Positions 1-8,734 are shown, counted from the stretch's first letter. The stretch: DNA of 64,000 bases from a candidate division KSB1 bacterium (GCA_034506255.1 JAPDPX010000003.1:124001-188000), one strand, 5' to 3'. Notes: generated by a model not told the origin, from the letters alone. Translations and numbers: made by a program.

Positions 1-38
1 CCTTTTTTGAGCGTAATTTCCATCTTTCTGCCATCCAT
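1..38 (-). CDS. possible 5' end of a minus-strand gene, cut by window edge
   Basis: Reading leftwards from 38 there is an open frame that begins ATG GAT GGC and runs off the window edge; a second in-frame ATG lies at 23. The visible product would start MDGRKMEITLKK. No strong ribosome binding site is seen. Thirteen codons are too few to identify a product, so this is only a pointer to a possible gene outside the window. Confidence 0.2.
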   Translation of the reverse strand, partial: MDGRKMEITLKK

Positions 39-121
39 TGTGCGTGGTGAACCCGGTGCAGCACGGGCAGGTGCCCGTCCTGCTCACGAAATGGCGGCCG
101 CGCCCTGCGGGGGCGGTGCGA

Positions 122-1318
122 TCAGACCTGGAGCCGCACCAGCTCGTGTTGCGGTTCGGTGTAAATCTCCGGACCGTTCTCCCCCGCGTAAACGTTGATC
201 TCCAGGCGCACGCCGAATTCCGGCAAATAGATGCCCGGTTCGATGGAAAACGCCAGGCCGGGAATGATGTCACGGGAGTCGCGTGTTTCAAAACTGTCGA
301 TATTCACCCCGCTGGCGTGCACCTCGGTGCCCAGGCTGTGGCCGGTGCGGTGCACGAAGTATTCGCCGTAGCCGGCCTGGGTAATGAACCGCCGCACCAC
401 TTCATCGATCTGGTAGCCCTTCACGGGTTTTCCGGCCTGCCAGTTTTGCCGGAGGAAATCCACGCCCAAATCGCGCGCCTGGCGCACAATGTCGAACACC
501 TTTTGCACCGCCGGTGGCACCTCCCGGCCGGCAAAACCCACCCAGGTGATGTCGGCAAAGACGGCGCGCGGCGTTTTTTTTCTGGCCCAGAGATCGATGA
601 GAATCACGTCGCCCTTGCGGATCGGGCTGTGCTGCGTGGCGGTGGGGGCGTAATGCGGATTGCTGGCATTGCCATTGACCGCCACGATGGGGGGCGAATC
701 CGTGAAGCAATTCTCCTGCGCGAAGCGCTGCAGGATGAACTGTTGCACCTCATACTCATTGAGGGGGCGGCCCGCCTGCAGCGCGGCCTCGATCATTTTG
801 AAGGCTGCGCGTTGCGCGGCATCCACGACGTGCGCCGCGGCCACATGGCTGCGCAATTGCTCCGCACTCCAGCGCGCCGTGAATTCCTGAATCAAATTCG
901 CGGAGGTGACGATCTCGACGTTTAAGGAGCGCAGCAATTCGAACATGCCGGCATCGAGATAGGAGGCGGTTGGCACATCGTTGCCCGGCGAGTATTCCAT
1001 GGCGATTTTGCCGGGCCGGGGCAGCAGCTCATCCAGGCGCTGCCGCATCTGCTGCAAACCGGCATACAGCATCATGCGCCCCGGCAGCGGGGGCAGGTTC
1101 ATTTTTTCGATGGCATGGCCGAGCAGCACCGGCTCACCAGCCTGCGGGATGAAATAGAACCAGCGCCGCGTAATATGATAGTCGGCGAGATTGAACAGCT
1201 CGCGCGCCACGGCATTCAACCCGCGAAAGTCGTAGATCAACCATCCGGCCAGTCCGTCGCGACGCAGCGCGGCCTGCACCGCGGCAATGTCCAGCGAAAA
1301 CACCGGTGTTTCCTTCAT
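122..1318 (-). CDS. M24 family metallopeptidase (aminopeptidase P / Xaa-Pro dipeptidase type)
   Basis: The 398-residue product has the creatinase/aminopeptidase two-domain layout: an N-terminal domain of about 150 residues, then the pita-bread metallopeptidase fold. Metal ligands of the M24 family are visible in order: Asp in DLWARK, Asp in FADITW, His in HRTGHSLG, Glu in SIEPGIY and Glu in VRLEINVY. Family members remove an N-terminal residue next to proline, or split Xaa-Pro dipeptides, with two metal ions. No signal peptide is seen, so it is cytoplasmic. The start at 1318 follows GGAGAG at good spacing; an upstream in-frame ATG at 1342 lacks such a site. A near-palindrome ACGGGCA-GG-TGCCCGT at 63-78 lies past the stop. 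Exact substrate is not known. Confidence 0.88.
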   Translation of the reverse strand: MKETPVFSLDIAAVQAALRRDGLAGWLIYDFRGLNAVARELFNLADYHITRRWFYFIPQAGEPVLLGHAIEKMNLPPLPGRMMLYAGLQQMRQRLDELLPRPGKIAMEYSPGNDVPTASYLDAGMFELLRSLNVEIVTSANLIQEFTARWSAEQLRSHVAAAHVVDAAQRAAFKMIEAALQAGRPLNEYEVQQFILQRFAQENCFTDSPPIVAVNGNASNPHYAPTATQHSPIRKGDVILIDLWARKKTPRAVFADITWVGFAGREVPPAVQKVFDIVRQARDLGVDFLRQNWQAGKPVKGYQIDEVVRRFITQAGYGEYFVHRTGHSLGTEVHASGVNIDSFETRDSRDIIPGLAFSIEPGIYLPEFGVRLEINVYAGENGPEIYTEPQHELVRLQV

Positions 1319-1575
1319 CAGGGCCTCTCCTTTCCAATCCAAATCCCCCCGCGATTTTACACGTGTTGCGATTGTGATGGGTGATGAATGGACGACTCGT
1401 ACCCGGCCCGCCGCGGCGCCGCGGGCACGATTGCGGTGAAAGAGCAGGCGCTTGCCGGAACTTCAGGCCAGCCCGCGCGGGCGCACAGATGTTGCCGCGG
1501 GCGCATCTTGTTGGCGCGAGGAATGGCAGTTCAGCATGTACCTGCAAACAGGCTCGACTTCAGAAACTGCCCGAG

Positions 1576-2850
1576 TCATACCAGATAGGGTACCGTCATG
1601 GCGCCGTTCGGCAGCAGGTAACAGGACTTCGCCTCCGGCAGCCAGGTGAAAGCAAGCTGCAGCGCTTCGGCCAGGCTGTTGGCCGGATGAAAACCCAGGC
1701 GCCCCACGGCAGCCGCTTCCAACTGACTGAGCAGAATGATGCGTGCTTGCGCAGTCTTCTGCCGCATCGAAACCTCCAGCGCCTCCCGGAAATGATGCTG
1801 GTGCAGGAAGGCACCGGCGGCTCTTTGGGGCATGGGCACGGCCGTTGCGCCGGCGTTTTTTTTCAGTGTCATGTCCTGATCACACGCGGCCGCCAGAATC
1901 ACCACGCCGCCCGGCCGCACAGCCGCCATGGCATTGTGCAGGGCGGTGTGCGCCTCGCTGAAGCTATGATCGTGGGGCGCGCCACCACTGCTGACAATCA
2001 CCAAATCGGCGGGATGGGAGATGGGGATGCGATAAAGATCATCCACCTGATGACAGCCGGCGGCAAAGGCCTGCAGCGCCTCGCCTGCCACCGCACCGAT
2101 GAGATTGCCGCAATCGTTCAAAATCGTATGCAGCAAAAAGTCAATGGTGAGAAAGCGAAAGGCCTCGCGCATATCCTGCTGCAGCGGATTGCCGTCCACC
2201 ACGCCGGCGCGGCAAAGCGGATGCAAACCCTGACCACCGGCAGCCAGCGCAAGGCCGTAGAGCCGTTCGATGGTTTCGGCGCCGGCACAATCCGGCACGA
2301 TCAAGCTGGGCCCGCCGGCATACCCCGCAAAGGGATGAAGGCTGACTGCGCCGGCCAAAATCACGCGGTCAAAATCCAACAGCAGACGGTTCACAAACAC
2401 TGGCGTGCCGCGGCGGGTGCGCCCGGCGTATTCCAGGGCGTGGACATCCAGTGCATCGTGGTAAAGCACCGTTGGCGAATCGCGGCGGGTGGTGGTCGAT
2501 CTCACCAAATTCGGAACGCCGTTGCGCCGTGCGCCCCACGTTCCGGCTACCAGGATGGTAATGTCACGGCCTGCGAGACCCAGGCGGCGCAACCGCTCCA
2601 ATAAGACCGGCAGGAAGAGGGCGCCACCGGCGCTGTGCACATCGTCGGGCACAACCAACAAGACGTTGCCGGCGCCGCGAAAGACTTCGTCGAACGGATG
2701 GCAACCCAACGGATGGTCCAGCGCCTGGGTGATGAGATCCTCGGGCTTTTGCAGCGTGGCCACATATTTGGGCTTCAGCTCGACGAATTGGCGCGGCGGC
2801 CGAAACTCCGCCTGCAGCGCACCCGTGCCGTATTTCAGTTTCAAAATCAT
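1576..2850 (-). CDS. LarA-like (DUF2088) protein, nickel-pincer catalytic residues not conserved
   Basis: The 424-residue product matches lactate racemase LarA in length and layout: an N-terminal half of the LarA_N type (conserved DHPLG near the start, then VVPDDVHSAGG and VLLERLRRLG) and a C-terminal alpha/beta half. LarA from Lactobacillus uses a nickel-pincer nucleotide bound to a lysine in GGRKSVLPG, with histidines in GFHRPS, SHFFAG and MANHSG. Here the lysine motif reads GGPSLIVPD (Lys to Ser), GFHRPS reads GTWGARR, and only the His before PFAG remains. The fold assignment is good but lactate racemization is unlikely. No larB, larC or larE is nearby. The start at 2850 is the first Met before KLKYGTG; a longer frame reaches 2949. 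Confidence 0.75.
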   Translation of the reverse strand: MILKLKYGTGALQAEFRPPRQFVELKPKYVATLQKPEDLITQALDHPLGCHPFDEVFRGAGNVLLVVPDDVHSAGGALFLPVLLERLRRLGLAGRDITILVAGTWGARRNGVPNLVRSTTTRRDSPTVLYHDALDVHALEYAGRTRRGTPVFVNRLLLDFDRVILAGAVSLHPFAGYAGGPSLIVPDCAGAETIERLYGLALAAGGQGLHPLCRAGVVDGNPLQQDMREAFRFLTIDFLLHTILNDCGNLIGAVAGEALQAFAAGCHQVDDLYRIPISHPADLVIVSSGGAPHDHSFSEAHTALHNAMAAVRPGGVVILAAACDQDMTLKKNAGATAVPMPQRAAGAFLHQHHFREALEVSMRQKTAQARIILLSQLEAAAVGRLGFHPANSLAEALQLAFTWLPEAKSCYLLPNGAMTVPYLV

Positions 2851-3157
2851 GAGAGCTTCAAATCCAGAAAAAGGCCTTCGTTTGGGATGACCATGACGGG
2901 CAAAAGCCCCCCTGCCACCCGCCGGCCGGCTGTGTAATGGCACTCTCAAGGCCGCCGAAGTTATCAGATTTTGCCTACAATGTCAAGTCAACCTGTTTGT
3001 CCTGTGGAGATTGTTCTCAAGTAATACACTCGCAGACCGGGTGTCTTGAGTTGAAACATTTTTTTGAAATTTCTGCAATATCTCCGGCGGCTATGGGGGT
3101 GGCATAACGAACAAAATAATTCTTGACTTACAATGAACCGGTTGCGATCGATTTTCT

Positions 3158-3172
3158 GGCACAGTGTTGGCT
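3158..3172 (+). promoter_or_regulatory. candidate sigma-54 (-24/-12) promoter
   Basis: TGGCACAGTGTTGGC fits the sigma-54 consensus TGGCACG-N4-TTGC: GG and GC are separated by exactly ten bases and only the G after TGGCAC and one T of TTGC differ. It points into the hairpin-rich stretch that ends in a terminator at 3409. Enhancer sites were not identified. Confidence 0.45.
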
Positions 3173-3184
3173 AAATGAAATGGC

Positions 3185-3409
3185 GAGCAGTCAAGTGATA
3201 CAACATGGCTATTAACTTGACTGGTTAATGAGAGCACCTCGCCGCACGCAACTTGCACGACTACATTCGATAACGGCGATGGGGCTACCGAGGTAAAACA
3301 GGAGTTCGGCTACCCCATCATCCATTATACTTCCATCCTTAAAACTCGTTTTTAAGGACACCTACCCCAAAGAGAAGGGACACGGTTTCGCGCGCCGTGT
3401 CCCTTTTTT
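3185..3409 (+). ncRNA. putative structured non-coding RNA ending in an intrinsic terminator
   Basis: Hairpins follow one another in this stretch. ATTAAC/GTTAAT pairs 3211-3216 with 3224-3229. TCGCCG/CGGCGA pairs 3239-3244 with 3274-3279. A stem at 3278-3319 joins GATGGGG to CCCCATC, then a symmetric CTA/CTA internal loop, then CCGA/TCGG around a 14-base loop. TCCTTAAAA/TTTTAAGGA pairs 3336-3344 with 3350-3358. The terminator closes the series. The second and third stems share two bases, so they may compete. I compared it mentally with the GEMM, fluoride, SRP, 6S and tmRNA consensus and found no match. It may be a stand-alone RNA or a leader controlling read-through into the glycosyltransferase gene at 3630. 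The 5' end is inferred from the -24/-12 site. Confidence 0.45.
3377..3409 (+). terminator. intrinsic terminator
   Basis: A perfect 9-bp stem GGGACACGG / CCGTGTCCC (3377-3385 with 3395-3403) is followed directly by six T. It ends the putative RNA and lies 220 bp upstream of the next gene. Confidence 0.85.
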
Positions 3410-3629
3410 ATTGGCCTCTGCTCCAAGCATTACCGACCGGAAAGTTACATCCTCTTTACCAGTCACATGTCCCCACTCCCGCGACCGCGATGCGCGGGCA
3501 CCGAGCCGCAAGCTTCGGGGCGGCATCAGGACAAAGTTTACATGCGCTGCAAACCATTTGAAGAGCTGGCGTGGCCAAAATTCACTTGCCTTTTAAAGCG
3601 CGGATAAATACTTTGGCGCCACTTTGCAC

Positions 3630-4709
3630 ATGCTTCTCAGTGCTTGTTTTATTATTTACTTGGCGCTGGTCGGCTGGCTGATGCGTGGTATCTGGCGCTA
3701 TCGGGTGTCTGTAAAAGATTGTAGCCTGCCCGAGTGGCCACCGGTCACGATTATAGTCGCCGCGCGCAATGAAGCCGCTCAACTTGCAGATCTCAATTCG
3801 TGTCTGCAACGTCAATCCTATCCCAATGATCGGCTGCAGATCATCATTGTTGACGACCGCAGTGAGGATGACACCCCGGACATTCTGGCGGAGCTGCAAA
3901 AACACAACCGGTTCGAGGCCCTGCGGCTCGAAAATGTTCCGGAGCGATACAGTCCAAAAAAGTACGCGCTCAACCACGGCCTGGCCGCCGCGCAACACGA
4001 TATCATTTTGCTGACGGATGCCGATTGCCGGCCCGGCCCGGAATGGGTGAAGCTTGTGGTTTCCTGTTTTCAACCGGGCACTGTGGCGGTGGTGGGCTTC
4101 TCTCCGGTGATGAGTTGCCATGCGACTCTCAACGGTCTGCTGCTGCTGGACAGTCTGGCCGTGGCCGCCGCCAGTCTCGCAGGCGTGGGCTGGCGCAAAC
4201 CCTTCCTGGCAACCGGGCGGAATCTCGCCTATCGCAAATCTGCTTTTATGGCTGCCGGTGGCTTTGCAGGCTTTGCCCGGCAAGTTTCCGGCGATGATGA
4301 TGTTCTGATTCAACGGCTCGCACGAGTGGGGAGGGTGGAATATGCCCTGCCACCGCCGTCACATGTTTGGAGTGTCGGTGGTCCGGCTTCGCTGCGCGCC
4401 TGGCTGCGGCAGAAACGCCGGCACCTTTCTGCAGCGCGCAGCTATGTGCCGGCCGTGCAGCTCGGCTATTTGGTTTTTCATGCGTGCAATGTCGCGCTTT
4501 GGCTGGCACCGTTGCTGGTCGGCTGGCGGGGTCTGCTGCTGCTGGTGCTGAAATGCGTCGCAGATTTTTGGGTTCTGCGCGGTGCGGCGGTGCGTCTGAC
4601 CTGGCGACCGCCCTGGGTTTTCTTCTGGGGATGGGAAATTGTGCATCTCCTGTTGCATTTGCTCGCCGGTGCCGCGACATTTGTGGGCAAGCCGCGCTGG
4701 AAAAACTGA
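3630..4709 (+). CDS. membrane-associated family 2 glycosyltransferase
   Basis: The 359-residue protein has an N-terminal membrane segment (about residues 1-20), a GT-A catalytic domain, and hydrophobic segments near the C-terminus. GT2 motifs appear in order: VAARNE, DDRSEDDT (about 75), LTDADC (about 130), GDDDVL (about 221) and the acceptor-side QKRRH (about 261). Enzymes of this shape polymerise or transfer sugars from nucleotide donors at the inner membrane. It heads a plus-strand group with a radical SAM enzyme, a NodB deacetylase and a Wzi-like porin, which suggests surface polysaccharide synthesis. It resembles the enzyme at 23437-24690 in motif spacing. The start is uncertain: ATG 3630 is chosen, TTG 3624 is in frame, and neither has a clear ribosome binding site. 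Confidence 0.85.
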   Translation: MLLSACFIIYLALVGWLMRGIWRYRVSVKDCSLPEWPPVTIIVAARNEAAQLADLNSCLQRQSYPNDRLQIIIVDDRSEDDTPDILAELQKHNRFEALRLENVPERYSPKKYALNHGLAAAQHDIILLTDADCRPGPEWVKLVVSCFQPGTVAVVGFSPVMSCHATLNGLLLLDSLAVAAASLAGVGWRKPFLATGRNLAYRKSAFMAAGGFAGFARQVSGDDDVLIQRLARVGRVEYALPPPSHVWSVGGPASLRAWLRQKRRHLSAARSYVPAVQLGYLVFHACNVALWLAPLLVGWRGLLLLVLKCVADFWVLRGAAVRLTWRPPWVFFWGWEIVHLLLHLLAGAATFVGKPRWKN

Positions 4710-5020
4710 CTGAACCAATTTCGGTCGGCAACGCCGGCAGCGGCGCTCTCATTCACAACGATCAGGGGCCGCAGGGAGAATGAATCATTTCCGCCCACGG
4801 CCGTCGCCATTTTCTGACATGCTGCTGCTTTGCGCTTTTGGAAAATTCGCACGCTGTCTGTGACTGAGGTGGAAAGGCCTCAATCTGGCGCAGCAGGAAA
4901 AGGACGCTCACACGGCGCGGGCTGCCAAGCCGTGCTTCGATGGTCACCTGTCCGTTGCGGCATCAGAGTGAATATGGCGGTTAATCCCCTTACGCTGTTA
5001 AGGAAGGCATTCCTGCCGCT
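4710..5020. other. 311-bp gap, nothing recognised
   Basis: No credible coding frame, repeat or terminator was found between the glycosyltransferase and the radical SAM gene. AAGGAAGG just before 5021 serves as ribosome binding site for the next gene. Confidence 0.5.
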
Positions 5021-6136
5021 ATGATCAACTTGCCCATCCTGAAATCGGCACCGGCAGTGGCTGCCCCCCCCGCCCGCGCGCCGGCAAGCCGCGCCTCCTT
5101 GCTGGATCGCTGGGAAATACCCTTCGGCAGGGAGGTCGCCCTCGGCCGGCTGCTCCGCGCCCTGACGGTCAGGCGCTTGTGGAATGCCGTCCAGGCGCTC
5201 GCCTCCTTTACGCTCTCCGCAATTTTGAAAAGAAACATCGTCTGGGGTGTGCCGCCGGTGCTCACCATCGAGCCGACCAACATTTGCAACCTGCACTGCC
5301 CACTGTGTGTAACCGGCAATGGCACGATGGAACGACCCAACGGCCGCATGGATTTTCCGCTCTATGCGCGACTGATCGATGCGCTGGCGGAGCGCGCGCT
5401 TTATGTGGTGTTCTTCAACCAGGGCGAGCCGTTCATCCATCGCCGCTTCCTCGAGATGGTGGCCTATGCCCATCGCCGCGGCCTTTACACCACCACCAGC
5501 AGCAACGCGCATTACTTCGATCCCGCCACCGCCGAGGCCACGGTGCGCAGCGGCCTGGACACCCTGGTGCTCTCGGTGGATGGCGCGACGCAGGAGACCT
5601 ACAGTCGCTATCGCGTCGGCGGCTCGCTTGCCCGGGTGTTGCAGGGCATCCGCAATCTGGTGGCGGCCAGACAGCGGCTGCGCAGCAAAACTCCCCACCT
5701 TTTCCTGCAATTCCTGCTGATGAAGCACAACGAGCACGAACTGCCGGCAATGGCACAGCTGGCGCGCGAGCTCGGCGTCGATCGTTTTCTGAAAAAGAAC
5801 ATTCAAGTTGAGACCCTCGAGGAAGCGCGCCTCTGGCTGCCCGGCGAGGAGCGCTATCGCCGCTATCATCTCAGCGAGAATGACTTTGCCGTCAAGCACG
5901 GCAGGGGCGTGTGCCCGCGGCCATGGCTGACGACGATGGTGAATTGGGATGGCACGGTGGTGCCCTGCTGCTTCGACAAAAACGGCCATCACACCACCGG
6001 CGATTTGCGCACCACCGGCTTCCTCCAGGTGTGGCAGGCCGGTGCCTACCAGCAATTCCGGCAGCGCATGTTGCGGCAACGCGAAACCATCGCCATCTGT
6101 CAAAATTGCAATCAAGGAATCGGCCTGTTTGTGTGA
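5021..6136 (+). CDS. radical SAM / SPASM domain protein
   Basis: The 371-residue protein carries the radical SAM cluster motif C-x3-C-x2-C (Cys89, Cys93, Cys96, in NICNLHCPLC) within IEPTNICN, the usual start of the TIM-barrel domain. A C-terminal SPASM region has cysteines near 298, 316-317, 360 and 363 (CPRPW, PCCFD, CQNCN), expected to hold an auxiliary Fe-S cluster. Such proteins modify peptides or cofactors, or sugars in some polysaccharide loci; the substrate here is not known. A polysaccharide role is inferred only from its place between a glycosyltransferase and a NodB deacetylase. The first 60 residues precede the barrel and are not recognised. AAGGAAGG supports the ATG at 5021. Confidence 0.85.
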   Translation: MINLPILKSAPAVAAPPARAPASRASLLDRWEIPFGREVALGRLLRALTVRRLWNAVQALASFTLSAILKRNIVWGVPPVLTIEPTNICNLHCPLCVTGNGTMERPNGRMDFPLYARLIDALAERALYVVFFNQGEPFIHRRFLEMVAYAHRRGLYTTTSSNAHYFDPATAEATVRSGLDTLVLSVDGATQETYSRYRVGGSLARVLQGIRNLVAARQRLRSKTPHLFLQFLLMKHNEHELPAMAQLARELGVDRFLKKNIQVETLEEARLWLPGEERYRRYHLSENDFAVKHGRGVCPRPWLTTMVNWDGTVVPCCFDKNGHHTTGDLRTTGFLQVWQAGAYQQFRQRMLRQRETIAICQNCNQGIGLFV

Positions 6137-6159
6137 AGACCGGCCGCCGCCCGGCTCAA

Positions 6160-6906
6160 ATGCTCTTCAACCACGGGAACAACGTGACGCAATTCTTTTT
6201 CAAGCGCTTCGAGCGCATGCCCGAATTTCTCGTGCGAATGTTGCCGCGCTTGTGGTGTCGCGCACCGGCCTCGCACAATCGCGTCTATCTGACTTTCGAT
6301 GATGGCCCGCATCCCGAACGCACGCCCCTGATTCTCGACGTGCTGGAGGAGTTTGGACTGTGCGCCACGTTCTTCCTCATTGGCAAGCGGGCACAGCGTC
6401 ACCCCGGGCTGGTGCAGCGTCTCGCCGCGCGCCATCGCCTCGGCAATCACACCTGGAATCATCCCAATCTGCGCTGGCGGGGGCCGCGCGTGTTTGCTGC
6501 CGAGCTGGAACCCACCCGCAAACTTCTCGAAGATCTGGCGGGCACCGCCGTGCGCCTGTTCCGGCCGCCCTATGGCGCATTCGGGCCGTCGTTGACGCGC
6601 TATGCGCGCAGGCACGATCATCAAATCGTGCTGTGGCAGGTGTTGCCGTGGGATTTCCGTCCCGAGCGCAGCGCCGCACAGATCGCTGATTGTCTCGTGC
6701 GCCACACCACCGCCGGCAGCATCATCGTGCTGCACGATGGCCACGCCTGCGCCGGCAAAACCGCCGCTGCCCTGCGCGTCGCGCTGCCGGTTTTGCTCGA
6801 ACACGGTTTCACGTTCGCGCCGCTGCCCAATTGCGATCTCAGCGGTGCGCCGGCCGCATCCCGGTCATCACAAACAGCAGGCTCGTTTTTTGGCATCTCT
6901 TTCTGA
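6160..6906 (+). CDS. polysaccharide deacetylase, NodB domain
   Basis: The 248-residue product is essentially one NodB domain. All five family motifs are present: TFDDGPHPERT (about residue 45, catalytic base and metal Asp), GNHTWNHPNL (about 94, the two metal His), RPPYGAF (about 134), the LWQVLPWDF segment, and IIVLHDGH. Family enzymes remove N- or O-acetyl groups from chitin-like or other exopolysaccharides, or from peptidoglycan. A signal peptide is not obvious, so the N-terminus may be an anchor or the protein may be cytosolic. GTG at 6133, overlapping the stop of the radical SAM gene as GTGA, is an alternative start that would couple translation. The neighbours suggest it works on the polymer made by the cluster. 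Confidence 0.85.
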   Translation: MLFNHGNNVTQFFFKRFERMPEFLVRMLPRLWCRAPASHNRVYLTFDDGPHPERTPLILDVLEEFGLCATFFLIGKRAQRHPGLVQRLAARHRLGNHTWNHPNLRWRGPRVFAAELEPTRKLLEDLAGTAVRLFRPPYGAFGPSLTRYARRHDHQIVLWQVLPWDFRPERSAAQIADCLVRHTTAGSIIVLHDGHACAGKTAAALRVALPVLLEHGFTFAPLPNCDLSGAPAASRSSQTAGSFFGISF

Positions 6907-6988
6907 CAGCCGGCCGGTATCGCGGGCACACCACCGCGGTCGCACGCCCGGTGCCGCTGCACTCACCGCCCGCCGGCAGGAGCAGGTG

Positions 6989-8557
6989 GTGCGAAGCAGG
7001 CAGAGGTTGAAGCTGGCCGTCATGGCTTTGAGTTTTTCCCTCTGGCTGACGGGCAATGCCGCTCTGCATGCCCAGTCCGCCGCCGTTCCCCTTTATCACA
7101 CCGTTTATCCCTTTCTGGAAAAACTGGCCGCCGATCTCCCGCAACACAGTCTCGCTTTACATGTGATTCCGGTGGATCGCGAGCAGGTGCGGCAAATTCT
7201 GCTGGCGGCGCGCAGCGCCAACCTGCAACTCTCGCGGGCCGATCAAGCCCTGTTGGAACAATATCTCGCGGAATTCACGGATCCGGTTGCCGGCGCAACA
7301 CCGCCCGCCGGTGCGGAGCGCCATTTCTGGCGCCATGAAGAACGCGGTGCCCGCCTCTTCGTCGATGTCTTCGGCATGCAACGCTTCGCATTCCAGCGCG
7401 GTGACAGCGCCGGGCAAGATCTGGACATTTCACGCACGCGCGCCGGCGGCCGCCTGCGCGCCCAGCTCCCGCCGCGCTTGTTGCTGGCGGTGGAAGTGAG
7501 CAACAGCATGGAGCGCGGTGCGCCGGATTCCGCGGAGGTGTTCACACCCGGTCGCGGCCAGCCCCTCGTGCTTTCCGGGGGGTCAGCCTTCCGCGAGACG
7601 GCGATCGCTTATGCCCGGCTGCAACTGCCCTGGTTTGAAATCGAAGCCGGCCGCAATCAGTTCGCCTGGGGTGTCAGTCCGCTTACGCAGCTTGCCCTCA
7701 ATCGCGAAAATCAACCCTTCGATCTCGTGCGGCTGGATTCCCGCTGGCGCAGGTTTCGCTTTGTGTTCGTCCACGCCAGCCTGCGCGCGGCACAGCGCAA
7801 GTTTCTGGCGGCGCACCGCCTGGAGATCATGCCCCTCCCCACTTTCCTTTGCGCCGTTGGAGAAACCGTGATCTATGGCAGCCGCGGCGCCGAGTTCGAG
7901 TACCTCAATCCACTCATGCTCTATCACGCCGCCGAGCATCTCCTGGGTGACAGGGACAACAACGTGCTCACCCTCGACTTCGCGTGGTTTCCGCGGCCGG
8001 GGCTGAAGCTCTACGGCGAAAGCTTCATCGACGATTTGAGTTTGGAATTTCCGCTCGGCACCTATTTTGGCAACAAACTTGCCTGGCTCGCCGGCGCTTT
8101 CTGGACGCGGCCATTGGGCTGGCGCAGTGCCGACCTGCGTCTGGAGTACAGCCGTGTCGATCCCTTCGTTTACACCCACGAATTTCCCCAAAACGTTTAC
8201 GAGCAGGATGGCGAAGCCCTGGGCAGCCGCTTCGGTCCAAATGCCGATCGTCTCACGCTGGCACTCGGCTGGCGACCGCATCGCGATCTGCAAGCCACTG
8301 GCCGGTTGCACTGGCAGCGCACCGGCCGCGGCGATTTGTTCCGCGCCCACCGGCCGGAAGACGGCAATGCCAAGGGCTTCCTGAAAGGAACGGTGATCAC
8401 GACGCTGTACGGCAACCTCGCCCTGGAGAATCAAATCCGACGGGATGTTTATTTGGGGATTGAGCTGGAGTGGGAGGCCGCAAAAAATGCCGGCTTCGTG
8501 ACGGGCCTGACCAGCCACCGCCGGCAGGCCGCATTCACCATGCGGGTGGATTGGTGA
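6989..8557 (+). CDS. Wzi-like capsule assembly outer-membrane protein
   Basis: The product of about 522 residues begins with a basic stretch and hydrophobic core (LAVMALSFSLWLTGNAALHAQ) that reads as a signal peptide. The rest is rich in alternating beta-strand sequence. A segment near residue 225 (IEAGRNQFAWGVSP followed by PFDLVRLDSRW) matches the pattern of the Wzi family, whose E. coli member is an 18-stranded barrel that ties capsule to the cell surface. The C-terminus TMRVDW ends in an aromatic residue, as outer-membrane barrels do. It closes the polysaccharide cluster, consistent with a surface attachment role. The start is uncertain: GTG 6989 has AGGAG five bases upstream, and ATG 7022 is the alternative. 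Confidence 0.72.
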   Translation: MRSRQRLKLAVMALSFSLWLTGNAALHAQSAAVPLYHTVYPFLEKLAADLPQHSLALHVIPVDREQVRQILLAARSANLQLSRADQALLEQYLAEFTDPVAGATPPAGAERHFWRHEERGARLFVDVFGMQRFAFQRGDSAGQDLDISRTRAGGRLRAQLPPRLLLAVEVSNSMERGAPDSAEVFTPGRGQPLVLSGGSAFRETAIAYARLQLPWFEIEAGRNQFAWGVSPLTQLALNRENQPFDLVRLDSRWRRFRFVFVHASLRAAQRKFLAAHRLEIMPLPTFLCAVGETVIYGSRGAEFEYLNPLMLYHAAEHLLGDRDNNVLTLDFAWFPRPGLKLYGESFIDDLSLEFPLGTYFGNKLAWLAGAFWTRPLGWRSADLRLEYSRVDPFVYTHEFPQNVYEQDGEALGSRFGPNADRLTLALGWRPHRDLQATGRLHWQRTGRGDLFRAHRPEDGNAKGFLKGTVITTLYGNLALENQIRRDVYLGIELEWEAAKNAGFVTGLTSHRRQAAFTMRVDW

Positions 8558-8734
8558 CAGCTCACAGCAATCTTTTGCATGACAGTTCGGCCACGGCTTG
8601 CAAAAGTTTTGTGTGTCGTTCCAGGCCACGGCCAGGCCATTGCAGAGCCGGGGTCAACCGCCACTTTTTTTAGATCATCCGACTCAAGCGTACATGGCCA
8701 CATGACTGTTCTTTGCATCTGATGAACTCCGCTA

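Larger units (their letters stand above)
2851..3629. other. 779-bp non-coding region with a probable RNA gene
   Basis: This stretch separates the minus-strand LarA-like gene from the plus-strand polysaccharide cluster. It is A+T-richer than its surroundings, has no credible coding frame, and contains a candidate sigma-54 promoter (3158-3172), a run of hairpins (3211-3358) and a strong terminator (3377-3409), each listed separately. After the terminator, 3410-3629 shows nothing recognisable. Confidence 0.7.

Noticed and set aside
38..925. 295-codon plus-strand frame opposite the M24 peptidase gene
   Set aside because: Shadow of the M24 gene, whose metal ligands are in the minus-strand frame.
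3239..3319. Known riboswitch (GEMM, fluoride) in the hairpin region
   Set aside because: Isolated words are alike (GGCGATG, GGCTACC) but the consensus order and core nucleotides do not line up.
4880..6115. 411-codon minus-strand frame opposite the radical SAM gene
   Set aside because: Shadow; the plus strand carries the CxxxCxxC and SPASM cysteines.
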